Below are positions 1-9,500 of a DNA stretch of 64,000 bases, one piece after another. How positions within the stretch are numbered: the stretch's first letter is position 1; every line of letters begins with the position of its first letter. Origin of the DNA: COE1 sp949066965. Lineage in GTDB: Bacteria > Bacillota > Clostridia > Lachnospirales > Lachnospiraceae. The position numbers were made by a program, and so were the translations under genes. Under the pieces are notes generated by a model that saw nothing but the letters and a program-made list of their open reading frames with translations, was not told the DNA's origin and did no database searches. Where the stretch lies: positions 45,745 to 109,744 of the forward strand of contig CARTDA010000009.1 of the NCBI GenBank assembly GCA_949066965.1, in the 5' to 3' direction.

Positions 1-1
1 G

Positions 2-559
2 TCGGAATATGTCGGCAAATACGAGTTTTACCATCTTTTTGAGTCGCCGAATATGCACTGGCTGGATGACAGGCTTGCCGGAAACGGGTACAGGGTATGC
101 TTTATGGCAGAATACTATCTTCCCGACATCAGCAGGCTCCATGCGATTTCGTGCGATTACGAACTACAGATTCTTGGACCGGAGGATTTTAAAAGCCTGT
201 ATCTGCCGGAATGGGGCAATGCCCTGTGCGAAAAACGACAGCACCTGGACGTGCTCGGTGTCGGGGCTTATGCGGATGGAAAGCTGGTCGGGCTTGCAGG
301 CTGCTCCGCCGACTGTGAAAAAATGTGGCAAATCGGGGTGGATGTGCTGCCGGAATACAGAAGGAACAAAATCGCCTGTGCACTCACCAGCAGACTTGCC
401 TGTGAGATCCTTGAGCGGGATAAGGTTCCATTTTACTGCTCCGCATGGTCCAATATCCGCTCTGTAAGGAATGCCATAAAAAGCGGCTTTCTTCCCGCCT
501 GGGTGGAGATGACCGTAAAGCCTGATACCGTCATAACCCAATTCAATGAAAACCACTAA
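2..559 (+). CDS. GNAT-family N-acetyltransferase, 5' end cut by the window
   Basis: The reading frame is open from the first bases of the window, so the true start lies outside; an internal ATG at 53 is available but is preceded by coding-like sequence. The C-terminal half looks like a GNAT acetyl-CoA-binding fold: a beta strand with IGVDVLPEYRRNKIA resembles the pyrophosphate-binding loop (family pattern Q/R-x-x-G-x-G/A), followed by a helix and the late strand VPFYCSAWSNIRSVRNAIKSGF, where asparagine plus 'A...GF' is typical of the family. The acceptor substrate cannot be told. It is one of only two plus-strand genes here, converges on the GH16 gene at 685 and has no evident link to glycan use. 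Confidence 0.75.
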   Translation, partial: SEYVGKYEFYHLFESPNMHWLDDRLAGNGYRVCFMAEYYLPDISRLHAISCDYELQILGPEDFKSLYLPEWGNALCEKRQHLDVLGVGAYADGKLVGLAGCSADCEKMWQIGVDVLPEYRRNKIACALTSRLACEILERDKVPFYCSAWSNIRSVRNAIKSGFLPAWVEMTVKPDTVITQFNENH

Positions 560-597
560 TTGAGCAGCATATTTCCTCTGGGTGCCCGTGTACATAA

Positions 598-629
598 ACA
601 GGGTGAAAACAATCTTGTTTCCACCCTGT
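598..629 (+). terminator. Hairpin between convergent genes
   Basis: An 8-bp perfect stem (ACAGGGTG/CACCCTGT), extended by an AAAC/GTTT pairing across one mismatch, sits 38 bases after the acetyltransferase stop and 55 bases before the stop of the convergent GH16 gene. The tail on either side is only moderately T-rich, so it may serve one or both genes. Confidence 0.5.
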
Positions 630-684
630 CATTTATAAATAAGGAAATGTAGAAAACTAGCCTGTACAGGATGTATCTAAATAC

Positions 685-1926
685 TTAACGCGCCAAAGAT
701 ATGCGCCAAAGCTGGTTATCCTGTCCGTTGTAATCCCATTGCAGTACGTTTGCGTTATCCGCAGCCGATCTGCCCGAAACGTCAAGCGCCTTCCCGCTCC
801 TTCTGTTTATAATCTTGTAGTAGTCCCCTGCCTTCTCAATGCTCCATTCCTGGTTTTCACCATTCATGTATTCCCACTGCTGTACATTTGCGCCATTCTC
901 CGAAGAGCATCCCGCAATGTCAAGAACCTTTCCGCTGGCATAACACTTTATCGTATAGTATCCGCTCGTCTGCTTTTCGATGTACCACTTTTGGTTGGCA
1001 TAGCCCTGATATGTATATTGAAGCACATTTGCGCCATTCTCCTTCGAACCCCATGAGACATCAAGCGCCTTTTGGCTGTTTTTGGAACATATCATATAAA
1101 GCTGTCCGCGCTGAAATGCCGTATCGGAACCGTATGAAGGGTTCTGGCTGTTATTGCCGCCCGACGTCACACCTCCTTCGGAAGCAGTCTTAGGCCTTGT
1201 ATAGGATATCCAGTCATAGCTTCCTGTAAGCGGCGCTACACCGTTATAGCGGTTCAGCCATTCGTCAACACCCTTGCCCGGCCATACATTCATCATGATT
1301 TTACCGGGTGTCGAAGGAATATCCCTTGTAGCCGTATAGACAGGCTTTTTGTCTACATACCATGTAATACTATTTTTGTCCCAGTAAAAACCATACTGAT
1401 GATAACCCTGCGATGCGTCAAAGCCAAGGTCATACAGGTACTCATGGCCGCCTACACCGTCCGTATAATAATTAAACTGTACCTTCGTCGTATCCTTTCC
1501 GAGAAACTCTATATCAATTTCATCCCATTTCGTTCCGTCAGAAGGTCCCGTGTAGGTAAAGAAGGAAGTCACTACGCCGTCATTTTTTATCGGCTTCATG
1601 CTGACATCGTACATTCCGTAGCCAAACGCCTGTCTCGTGCGGTACTCGCCACCCGTATATCCACCGCGTCCGTCACTGTAGATGGAAAGATTCATCTTAC
1701 CCTGCGAAAAGCTGACATTCTCCGCCGCCCATGTACAGTTAAACATTCCCCCGTTTGACCATACGTCCGACTTTTCCATCTTATCAGCCTCGTAGCTGTC
1801 AAATCCAATCCCGAAATAATCGGCTGTATACTGGGGTGCGGCTGCCTTGGCGTCAATATCACAAGCACCTAACACATTTGTGAAAATTGCTGCTGATAAA
1901 AGAATGGCTTTTAGTGATTTTTTCAT
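685..1926 (-). CDS. Secreted GH16 beta-glucanase (lichenase-like) with C-terminal ricin-B lectin
   Basis: 413 residues. Residues 1-30 form an export signal; Cys in 'LGAC' could be a lipobox, or signal peptidase I could cut after the later AKAAA. Residues about 35-255 form a GH16 jelly roll with the catalytic motif DEIDIEFLG near residues 130-138 (nucleophile and acid/base Glu flanking IDI) and the tract KVQFNYYTDGVGGHE, as in bacterial endo-beta-1,3-1,4-glucanases (licheninase). Residues about 274-413 are a ricin-type beta-trefoil (CBM13-like) with three repeats bearing QxW motifs (QKW, QEW, QLW). GGAGG lies 9 bases before the ATG. It should cut mixed-linkage glucan outside the cell. Its GH16 domain is of another subtype than the laminarinase-like ones at 4008 and 6515. 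No clear promoter was found in 1927-2059. Confidence 0.88.
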   Translation of the reverse strand: MKKSLKAILLSAAIFTNVLGACDIDAKAAAPQYTADYFGIGFDSYEADKMEKSDVWSNGGMFNCTWAAENVSFSQGKMNLSIYSDGRGGYTGGEYRTRQAFGYGMYDVSMKPIKNDGVVTSFFTYTGPSDGTKWDEIDIEFLGKDTTKVQFNYYTDGVGGHEYLYDLGFDASQGYHQYGFYWDKNSITWYVDKKPVYTATRDIPSTPGKIMMNVWPGKGVDEWLNRYNGVAPLTGSYDWISYTRPKTASEGGVTSGGNNSQNPSYGSDTAFQRGQLYMICSKNSQKALDVSWGSKENGANVLQYTYQGYANQKWYIEKQTSGYYTIKCYASGKVLDIAGCSSENGANVQQWEYMNGENQEWSIEKAGDYYKIINRRSGKALDVSGRSAADNANVLQWDYNGQDNQLWRISLAR

Positions 1927-2059
1927 ATAATGTGACCTCCCATCTTACATTTTATATTCATTTGCATTACTTATAGTCACATTTTATTACATATTTTTGG
2001 TCAATAATATCACATCAATGATTTTTATATCATTTTTTTGCCATAACCTTTGTAAATTA

Positions 2060-3928
2060 TTACAAATTCTGTTTTTTCTTCCTGCGCTTCTCCTGGTACA
2101 TCAGCGCGTCAACGCTTTTGAGCAGGTCCTCAAATTCAAGTTCTTCATTTCCGCTGGTAACGAGAATGCCAAGGCTTGCCGAGACTGTGTAGGGATTGCC
2201 TGCCCTGCTGTTGTACTCTTCAAGCCAGTTTTTCATTTTTTCACGTATGGCACCGATGGCATAATCCCCCTCCATGACAGCAAGCATCTCATCGCCCCCG
2301 AACCGGACGCACAGTGCATCCTCCGGGCAGCTGTTTTGCAGCGCCTTTGCCACCGTATGAATGGCGTTGTCCCCTGCCGCATGCCCATAGTTGTCGTTGA
2401 TGCCTTTCAGACCGTCCAAGTCTGCCAGCACGACTGTAACATTGCCCTCTTTTTCCCACACGCGTTTCATCAGTTTCTCAAACTCGCGGTTAAAACCAAG
2501 GCGGTTGTACAGCCCGGTCAGCGAATCGTGAATGTAAATATGCTCAATCTGACCGGTCAGGTAGTTCTGGTAGCGTTTGTTCAGCAGTCCGCCAATGCCC
2601 ATATCGACAGCCGCCACAATCTGCGGAATCTTGGTGTAATCCGTATTGTCGCAGCTTTTGTAGCAAAAACAGGCATACCCAAAAGTGACATTCATGAAGT
2701 CAAGCTCCATAAATATCAGCGGGTGTTTCCGCTCCAGCAGTTCGTCAAGCTTCGGCATAATGTCCCTGCGCGCAAACTTCATTGGCACAAACGGCTTTGG
2801 CGCCTCCGCGTTATACAGGATATACATCTCGTCGTCAAAGCCGTCCTGGTGGATCGTCATCGGGTCAACGGAATCATCCGTGCACCACTGGTTCAGGAAA
2901 CAGCACATATGGTTCATGACACGGTGCCCCATCATTGCCGGAACCTCCTCGATATGCCTGCATCCCTGCATGTCCTCTGCAATCTGCGTCAGCACATGGT
3001 TATCGTCCTGATAGCGGTAAAAGCGGCTGTTGAGCTGGCTGAAATCATCCAGTATGTCTATCTTTGAACTGTATGCACAGCCGCAGGACTCCGAAATCAT
3101 CAGCCTTGGCAGCGCATAATATTCACCCTCCGGCGTTCCTTTCTGAATCAGATCTGCCACCGTGCCCGCAAGCTCCCTGAAATCACAGAAACTTGTCGTG
3201 ATTCTCGGCTCTGTCAGGTGGATTTCCTCGATTCCGTCAAAACCTGTTATGATGACATCCTCCGGCACACGGTAGCCGTTCTTTTTGAGCAGCGCGGCAA
3301 CGTTAATTGCCATGATGTCATTGGCACAGATAATTGCCTGCGGCATATCCCTGCTGTCAATGAGCCGCTGGGCTGCCTTGATGGTGGGGCGCGCCCAGAA
3401 ATCGCCGTAGCTTACCATGCTCTCACTGTCAAATGCAATTCCGTATTCCTTCAAAATCATGGCAAATATCCCGAGACGTTCCTCGGAAAACGGATTGCCG
3501 CGGCTTCCTGCCATAAAATGCAGCTTCCTGGGTCTATGCACTTCCATCACATGCCTGACAATCTCCTCAAACCCTGTCCTGTAATCAAACCGCACGCTGG
3601 TGCAGCCGTCACACTGCCCATCAACCACAATTATGGGAACGCCCGCTGCCTTCGCCCCGCTGATAATGTGCTCTGTCACTGTCCGGCTTTTTATTTTCTC
3701 GTCCATGATAACGACCGTGTCAACGATGGAATAGTCTATCAGGTCAAAAACCAGTGTCTCCGAATCCTTAATAGTGTCGCTCCATGCCATGTCCGTACTC
3801 ATATGGTAAATAAAAATCCTATACCCATGCTTGTTGAGCTTATCGTTAAGCTCCGTGATAAAGCTGATACTTGAAGCATCCTGAATTGCCGACAGACACA
3901 ATGCTATGACTTTATAACCGTTCAGCAT
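2060..3928 (-). CDS. LacI-type sugar-sensor domain fused to GGDEF diguanylate cyclase
   Basis: 622 residues from the chosen ATG, which has GGAGGGTGGGGG just upstream; an ATG at 4045 is open but would begin before the upstream gene's terminator. Residues about 1-265 resemble the periplasmic-binding-protein domain of LacI repressors (ICANDIMAINVAALLKKNGYRVPEDV, ITGFDG), without the DNA-binding helix-turn-helix and without signal peptide or membrane segment. A middle part (about 265-450) is unassigned. Residues about 455-615 are a GGDEF domain with DSLTGLYNR and RFGGDEM, so the active-site signature is present and c-di-GMP synthesis is predicted. An RxxD inhibitory site is not seen at the usual spot. 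Inferred role: cytosolic coupling of a sugar signal to c-di-GMP. A paralogue with the same layout is at 59618-61510. Confidence 0.85.
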   Translation of the reverse strand: MLNGYKVIALCLSAIQDASSISFITELNDKLNKHGYRIFIYHMSTDMAWSDTIKDSETLVFDLIDYSIVDTVVIMDEKIKSRTVTEHIISGAKAAGVPIIVVDGQCDGCTSVRFDYRTGFEEIVRHVMEVHRPRKLHFMAGSRGNPFSEERLGIFAMILKEYGIAFDSESMVSYGDFWARPTIKAAQRLIDSRDMPQAIICANDIMAINVAALLKKNGYRVPEDVIITGFDGIEEIHLTEPRITTSFCDFRELAGTVADLIQKGTPEGEYYALPRLMISESCGCAYSSKIDILDDFSQLNSRFYRYQDDNHVLTQIAEDMQGCRHIEEVPAMMGHRVMNHMCCFLNQWCTDDSVDPMTIHQDGFDDEMYILYNAEAPKPFVPMKFARRDIMPKLDELLERKHPLIFMELDFMNVTFGYACFCYKSCDNTDYTKIPQIVAAVDMGIGGLLNKRYQNYLTGQIEHIYIHDSLTGLYNRLGFNREFEKLMKRVWEKEGNVTVVLADLDGLKGINDNYGHAAGDNAIHTVAKALQNSCPEDALCVRFGGDEMLAVMEGDYAIGAIREKMKNWLEEYNSRAGNPYTVSASLGILVTSGNEELEFEDLLKSVDALMYQEKRRKKKQNL

Positions 3929-3954
3929 ATCTATCCCCCACCCTCCATATTTTG

Positions 3955-3991
3955 AAAAACCGAGCAGGGAAATGTCCATCTTCCCTGCTCG
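3955..3991 (-). terminator. Intrinsic terminator after the GH16 lipoprotein gene
   Basis: A perfect 11-bp stem (arms 3961-3971 and 3981-3991, CGAGCAGGGAA/TTCCCTGCTCG) with a 9-base loop is followed on the minus strand by a short T run. It closes the transcript carrying 4008-17222 and lies directly in front of the ribosome binding site of the GGDEF gene. Confidence 0.8.
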
Positions 3992-4007
3992 TGTACTGGT
4001 TTTGTTC

Positions 4008-6467
4008 CTACTGTGGTTGTGTTTCCTCCAATGTAATGTTGTCAATCACCACGCTGTGCCTGTCGGATATCTGCTTTCCGCCGACTGCGCCCATGGAGAT
4101 GCTTAATATTGTGCCCTCGTCTGTGTCGGACTTCATCTCGAACACAATGGCAAAGTTCTGGTAATCCCCTGTCAGTTCCGCCATGTGCTCGCCGGAGTAT
4201 GCCGTCCAGTCCTCGGCGCCGTTTGCATCCTTGTGTCTGGATCCGTCCTTTTGCAGCGCGTACATGATTGTCCTGTCCTTTGTTGACTTGGCGTCAAATG
4301 CAAGCTTGTACCATTTGCCTTTCTCAAGCTTAATATCGTTCTGCTTTAGCTGGATATGCCAGCCCTCCGAGCCTGTATCCGCGATATCCATCGCAAAGGC
4401 GTTGTCCTCGTTCAGGGCATCCACGATATAGTCCGCAACCTTTGCCGCGTCGTGGATATAGACCTCATACCCTGTCATGCCGCTTGAAAAATCACCGTTT
4501 ACGAGAATGCTGTCCTCTCGGACGCGCACGTTGTCGATATAGTATATGCCTGCACTCCCAAACAGGAAGCAAAGCTCCGCATCTTTTAAGGACTCCGGTG
4601 TCTCAAACTCATACTTAAAAGCCGTCTTATCTGTTGTCAGTTCACTGTCAAATGCCTGTCCGGCAATGGTAGTCTGCATTGTCCCCGCCTTTTCCGCATA
4701 AGCGTCAAAGCTTAAGATAAACTTCCTTCCGCCTGTAATTGCGACCGGTTTCTGGCTTACGATGACCTTATTCAGGGACGACTCCGAAAGCTCTGTCTCC
4801 GGCACTGTCACCATAAGTTCACGCTCTTTATTGTCCGTTACGGCAACCGTGGCTTCCTCACACTGCGTGGTGTCCCAGTCCCAGTAGGCAAGCCGCCTTC
4901 TGTCCGGGTCATTTCCCTCGCTGAACGCTCCGTTATACACGTAATTGCCATCAGGCAGTACGGTTTTTTCCGTCTTTGCCGCCTCGCCTGCCTTTTCCAG
5001 ACGGACATTGCTGACATGGACGGCTGCTATCGAGCCCTGGTTTCCAAGGTTGAACTCAATCCTGCCATTTGCGTCGCTGTCCGCTGTCATGTCAAACAGA
5101 TGCTCATAAGACTGCTTTTCTGTCGTCAGCTCCACCGTCGTGTCCTCCAGGTAACGGATATATCCCTTGTCCGGCGCTGTCACGTTTGTAATCATGGTGC
5201 GCGCCTCGTCTGCACAGGCATCATATGTGAGCCTGTACTTTGCGCCCTTCTCCATCGGCATGCCTGCCTGGACAATCTGCACGCCGTAATTCACCGTGCC
5301 TGCACTCTCGGACGTGATATGCAGCGCATTGTCAGATATCTCGGTCTCGCCCTTGCCGCCTTCCGCCAGGAGCAGCCGCCAGTGCGAATCTTCTTTTGTC
5401 ATGTCCTCCGCCTCTGAGAAATCGCCGTTTACGGCATAGTTTCCTGTCTCGTCAGGCTCGCCGAGGCTGATTTCGTTTTCCGGTTTTGTGACATTGGTGT
5501 CATAACTGTCCTTCTCATATACCCGCACATAGTCAATGACAAACTGCGCATTCTCCTCAAATACGTCGTCATCATCGGGATATCCTACCCAGCTGCCGCC
5601 GACTGCGAGGTTAAGTATCATGTAAAACGGCTGGTCGTATGGCGCGGGATAGGCGACTTCGCCAAAACCCTCTTTTTTTGTGAACCAGTCATTCACGCTT
5701 CCTATCATCTTACCGTCAACGTAGAAACGGAATTCGCCGGGATCCCACTCACATGCAAATACGTGGAACGCCTCACCGAAATTTTCTTCTCCTGCCGCTA
5801 TCTGGTAAGAGGACTGTTCCTGTGTATGCGGCTCTCCGAAATGGAGCGTGCTGTATGTTGTGGTCAGCTCGCTGCCGTGCACCTCCATGATGTCTATCTC
5901 GCCGCACTTTGGCCACTGCCCATAATACCCCTCTTCTGTCGGCATCATCCAGAATGCAGGCAGAAAGCCTTTTCCACTTGGCACCTTTGCCCTTGCCTCA
6001 AACCTTCCGTACTGAAAATCGTGTTTGCCCTGCGTGTTGATTCTGCCTGATGTGTAATACGGCTTGCCGTCAATAATCTCCTTGAGCGCCTGGATATACA
6101 GTTTTCCGTCCTTCACGTAGGTATTCTTCTCGGAATCCACATATTCCTGCAGCTCGGCATTGACCCAGCCCGGCTCATGGTACTCAAAATTCCAGTCGTC
6201 CATGTTCAGCCTGTCACCCTCAAACTCGTCTTCCCAGACAAGCTTATAGTCCGAATTTACTGTTGCTTCTGTTCCCACTGTCCAACCTCCAGATTCATGC
6301 CCGTCGGGACATTCGTTTTTGACTTCATTGTCTGCTGTATCTGTCACGGCTTCCCCGGCAGTACTGCCGGGAGGCGCATCCTGGGTTGTTGTCCCGCAGC
6401 CTCCCGCAGCCAGCGCCAGCGCAAGTGTCACAGACAGCAGTTTTCCTGCATTTGGTTTCTTTCTCAA
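4008..6467 (-). CDS. GH16 endo-beta-1,3-glucanase (laminarinase-like) lipoprotein with three CBM4/9-type modules
   Basis: 819 residues. The start is TTG at 6467, preceded by GAGGAG with a 7-base spacer; an export signal ends in AAGGC, a probable lipobox, so the enzyme is likely tethered to the membrane outside the cell. Residues about 75-340 are a laminarinase-type GH16 domain with CGEIDIMEVHGS near residue 190 (two catalytic Glu), plus FLPAFWMMP and NLAVGGSWVGYPD. Three carbohydrate-binding modules follow, each opening with an NGDF or NGAF motif (about 348, 505, 660). From the GH16 domain to its end the protein is colinear with, and very similar to, the central part of the 2390-residue enzyme encoded upstream, so the two are duplicates. 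Expected to cut beta-1,3- or mixed-linkage glucan at the surface. Last gene before a terminator. Confidence 0.9.
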   Translation of the reverse strand: MRKKPNAGKLLSVTLALALAAGGCGTTTQDAPPGSTAGEAVTDTADNEVKNECPDGHESGGWTVGTEATVNSDYKLVWEDEFEGDRLNMDDWNFEYHEPGWVNAELQEYVDSEKNTYVKDGKLYIQALKEIIDGKPYYTSGRINTQGKHDFQYGRFEARAKVPSGKGFLPAFWMMPTEEGYYGQWPKCGEIDIMEVHGSELTTTYSTLHFGEPHTQEQSSYQIAAGEENFGEAFHVFACEWDPGEFRFYVDGKMIGSVNDWFTKKEGFGEVAYPAPYDQPFYMILNLAVGGSWVGYPDDDDVFEENAQFVIDYVRVYEKDSYDTNVTKPENEISLGEPDETGNYAVNGDFSEAEDMTKEDSHWRLLLAEGGKGETEISDNALHITSESAGTVNYGVQIVQAGMPMEKGAKYRLTYDACADEARTMITNVTAPDKGYIRYLEDTTVELTTEKQSYEHLFDMTADSDANGRIEFNLGNQGSIAAVHVSNVRLEKAGEAAKTEKTVLPDGNYVYNGAFSEGNDPDRRRLAYWDWDTTQCEEATVAVTDNKERELMVTVPETELSESSLNKVIVSQKPVAITGGRKFILSFDAYAEKAGTMQTTIAGQAFDSELTTDKTAFKYEFETPESLKDAELCFLFGSAGIYYIDNVRVREDSILVNGDFSSGMTGYEVYIHDAAKVADYIVDALNEDNAFAMDIADTGSEGWHIQLKQNDIKLEKGKWYKLAFDAKSTKDRTIMYALQKDGSRHKDANGAEDWTAYSGEHMAELTGDYQNFAIVFEMKSDTDEGTILSISMGAVGGKQISDRHSVVIDNITLEETQPQ

Positions 6468-6474
6468 CTGTGTT

Positions 6475-6480
6475 CTCCTC
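6475..6480 (-). promoter_or_regulatory. Ribosome binding site that supports a TTG start
   Basis: GAGGAG on the minus strand lies 7 bases before TTG at 6467. The first in-frame ATG lies much further inside and would remove the signal peptide, so the TTG is the credible start of the GH16 lipoprotein. Confidence 0.75.
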
Positions 6481-6514
6481 TTGCCTTTGGCAGTTTATTT
6501 GTGTTTAGAGCGGT

Positions 6515-9500
6515 CTAAAAATCTTTTGATTCCGTCTCTTCCGATTCCTCGGTTTCAGCTGTTTCTGGTTCCTCAGTTTCCCTGGATTCGGTTGATTCTG
6601 TCTCTTCTGATTCCTCGGTTTCAGTTGTTTTTGTCTCTTCTGGTTCCTCAGTTTCAGTCGTTTGTGTTTCCTCAACCTCCTCAGTTTCTGTCGTTTCTGT
6701 TTCCCCGACCTCCTCAGTTTCTGTCGTTTCTGTTTCCTCAGACTCCTGAGCAGCGGTTTTTTGTTCTTCATCACCGGATTCTGCCCCGCTGACTTTTACA
6801 ACACTAATATCAGATATCTCAATTGTTGATACTGGTGTTTCTTTATCTGCAATCTTGCCCATTGAAATTGCAAATATAATCTCGTTGCTTGTGTCCGCAC
6901 TTACTGTCAAATTGTAATTTACTTCCCTAACCTCATCCGCAGTCAGTTCAATATCCTCTCCACCATACCACGGAGTATTACTTGGTGGCATAAATGAATA
7001 CTTGATTGTTCTTGCGGCCGACGACTTTATCTTCATCGTAATCTGATACTTTGCCCCTTTTTCCAATGTCAGGCTTTCTGTGTATCTGAGTTTAATATCC
7101 CAGTCGTTTTGACCAACATTGGTAATGGTGAACACTGCCTTTCCGTTCTCAAAGTTTGCTTCTGCCGCAGCATCTGAACCAACTTCTTTTGTCCAGTGCG
7201 TCTCGCCTTCTGCAAAATCACCGTTCTGAATCAGGTTATCGCCTGCCGGAGCAGGATCCGGATCCGGTTTTTCTGGTGTCTCTGTGCTTCCGCTTATCTT
7301 CACAACGCTGATGTCCTCAATCTCGATTACTGCTGGCGGTGTGTCTTCATTTTCAATCTTGCCCATTGAAATGGCAAATGTAATCTTCTCACTTGTGTCC
7401 TTATCTACCGTAAATTCATAGGATACTGTTTTGGCTTCATTTGCTTCCAGTGAAAGATCCTCTCCTCCATAATAAGCATATGACTCATTCATAAATGAAT
7501 ACTTGACTGTCCTTGCAGCAGTAGAAGTTACCTTCATCTGAACCTGATACTTTGCACCCTTCTCCAGTTTCAAAAGATCACTGTACCTGAGTTTGATATT
7601 CCAATCCGCGCTTCCGACATTGGTAATGTCAAATGTTGCCTTTTTCCCTTCAAAACTTGGTGTCGCTTCAGCCGGGGAAATGATTTCCGGTGTCCAGTGT
7701 TCTTCTCCTGCCGCAAAGTCACCATTCTGAATCAGGCTATCGCCTGCAGGAGCCGGGTCTGGGTCAGAATTATCCGGTATCTCTGTCTTTCCGTCAAATC
7801 CCTCTATCTCCTTTGGTGTCTCCTCCTCCGGATCTGCCGCTGTGCCTTCTTCAACCTTGATGACATTGATGTTCGTAATTTCAATCGCATGCGGCGTATT
7901 CGTTTCGGCAAACTTACCCATGGAGAGCTGGAACGCAAGACTGCCTGTAAAGTCGCCTTCTACCGTCACGATTCTGCTTACTTTTTTCAGTTTATTTGCA
8001 TGCAGCTCAATCAGTTCTGTCGCGGCGCGCGGCTGATACGTGCTGTCCTGGAATTCAGCCTTCACGCTCCTGTCAATGGATGAAACGATGTTGAAGCTTA
8101 CTTTATATTTTGCTCCTTTTTCCATATCCAGGTTTTCCTGTTTGAGCACTACGTTCCAAAGCTCGTTTCCGGCATTGGTGATTTCGTACCTTAACCACTT
8201 ACCCGCATCATCTTCCTGAATCTTTCTTGTGACATCGGCGCCCTCATTAGTATCCTGATAATAATTACTCCACTCATTCTCCCCATCTGCAAAGCTGCCG
8301 TTTCGAATCAGCGGTTCCGCTGGGTTCTCACCCTTCACTGGCGGTTTTACGGTACAAGCCGTCTCTGTCTCTTCATCAGCCACTGCATCGTCGTTTCCTT
8401 TTACAATGCTGACATTTGTAATTTCAACGGCATGTTCTCCTAAGTCTGCACCCTCTGTATTGCCCAGCAGAATCCGGAATGTGACTGCCCCATCCGTGTA
8501 CTTCTCACCTAATGTCATCATCCGGCTGACTGCCTTTTTCATATCTTTTGTCAGGCTGATGGTCTCCCTGCCGCATTCTTCGCCACTGGCGTTTAAAAGC
8601 ACGACTGTTACATTCCTGTCAATGGAAGAAGCTATCTCGAAGTTAACCTTATACTTCGCACCTTTTTCCATTATAATACCTGCCTGCCCCAGCTGTATAT
8701 CCCCTTCTGCTGTTCCGGCATTGAAAATCTCGTATCTTGCCTTACTGCCTGTAAAGGATGTCTCCGCTTCAGCGCCGGCATCCGTATTGACTGTATCAAT
8801 CCATGGCTCCCTGCCTGCTGCAAAGTCACCATTTTCAACCAGGTCTGTTTCACCGCCGACCTTCACAACACTGATGTCATCAATCTCGATTGTTGAAACA
8901 GGTGTGTCAATTGGCTGTGCCTTGTCATTGTCCTCATAAATCTGCCCCATTGAAATGACAAATGTAATTTCCTTATGGGTAGGCTTATCGCCCACTTCGA
9001 GCGTAAAATCGACTGCCTTTTCCTCATCTGCAGTCAGGGCAACATCTTCTCCTCCATACCAGTCATACGCCGGATTCAGGAACGCATATTTTACGATCCT
9101 TGGCTCTGTGGATTTTAATTTCATCTTTACCTGATATGTCGCGCCCTTTTCCAGCTTCAGCAGTTCCTTATGCTTAAGCTGGATGTGCCAGTCTTCCTCT
9201 CCGACATTGGTAATTGTATAAACTGCTTTTCCATCCGCAAAGCTTACCTCGGCTGCCCCCGGTGATGTCACTGCGTCTTCCCAGTGCTCGCTGCCTGCCT
9301 CAAAATCACCGTTTGCAATCAGGTTCCTGCCCGGCTCTACAGGCGTTTCTGGCGGCTCTTCCTGTGCCTCTGTCTCTTCCAGATTAATATTGTCAATCAC
9401 TATAGTATGCTTGTCGGATATCTGCTTTCCTCCGACTGCGCCCATCGAAATACTGAGTACGGTCTTCGGATCCGTATCGTAATCCATGTGAAATACTTTT

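Noticed and set aside
1990..2010. TTGACC as a -35 site for the small GH16 gene
   Set aside because: No -10 sequence is present at a usable distance; the next TATAAG is 23 bases away.
1997..3067. Plus-strand open frame of 356 codons opposite the first GGDEF gene
   Set aside because: It overlaps conserved GGDEF and sensor motifs on the other strand and shows no family features.
3929..4045. N-terminal extension of the sensor-GGDEF protein to an ATG at 4045
   Set aside because: It would start inside the upstream coding region and run through that gene's terminator; the ATG at 3928 has a strong ribosome binding site.
6530..6755. Tandem short repeats that might suggest a CRISPR-like or satellite array
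   Set aside because: Units are irregular, have no unique spacers and translate in frame to a Thr/Glu-rich tail.
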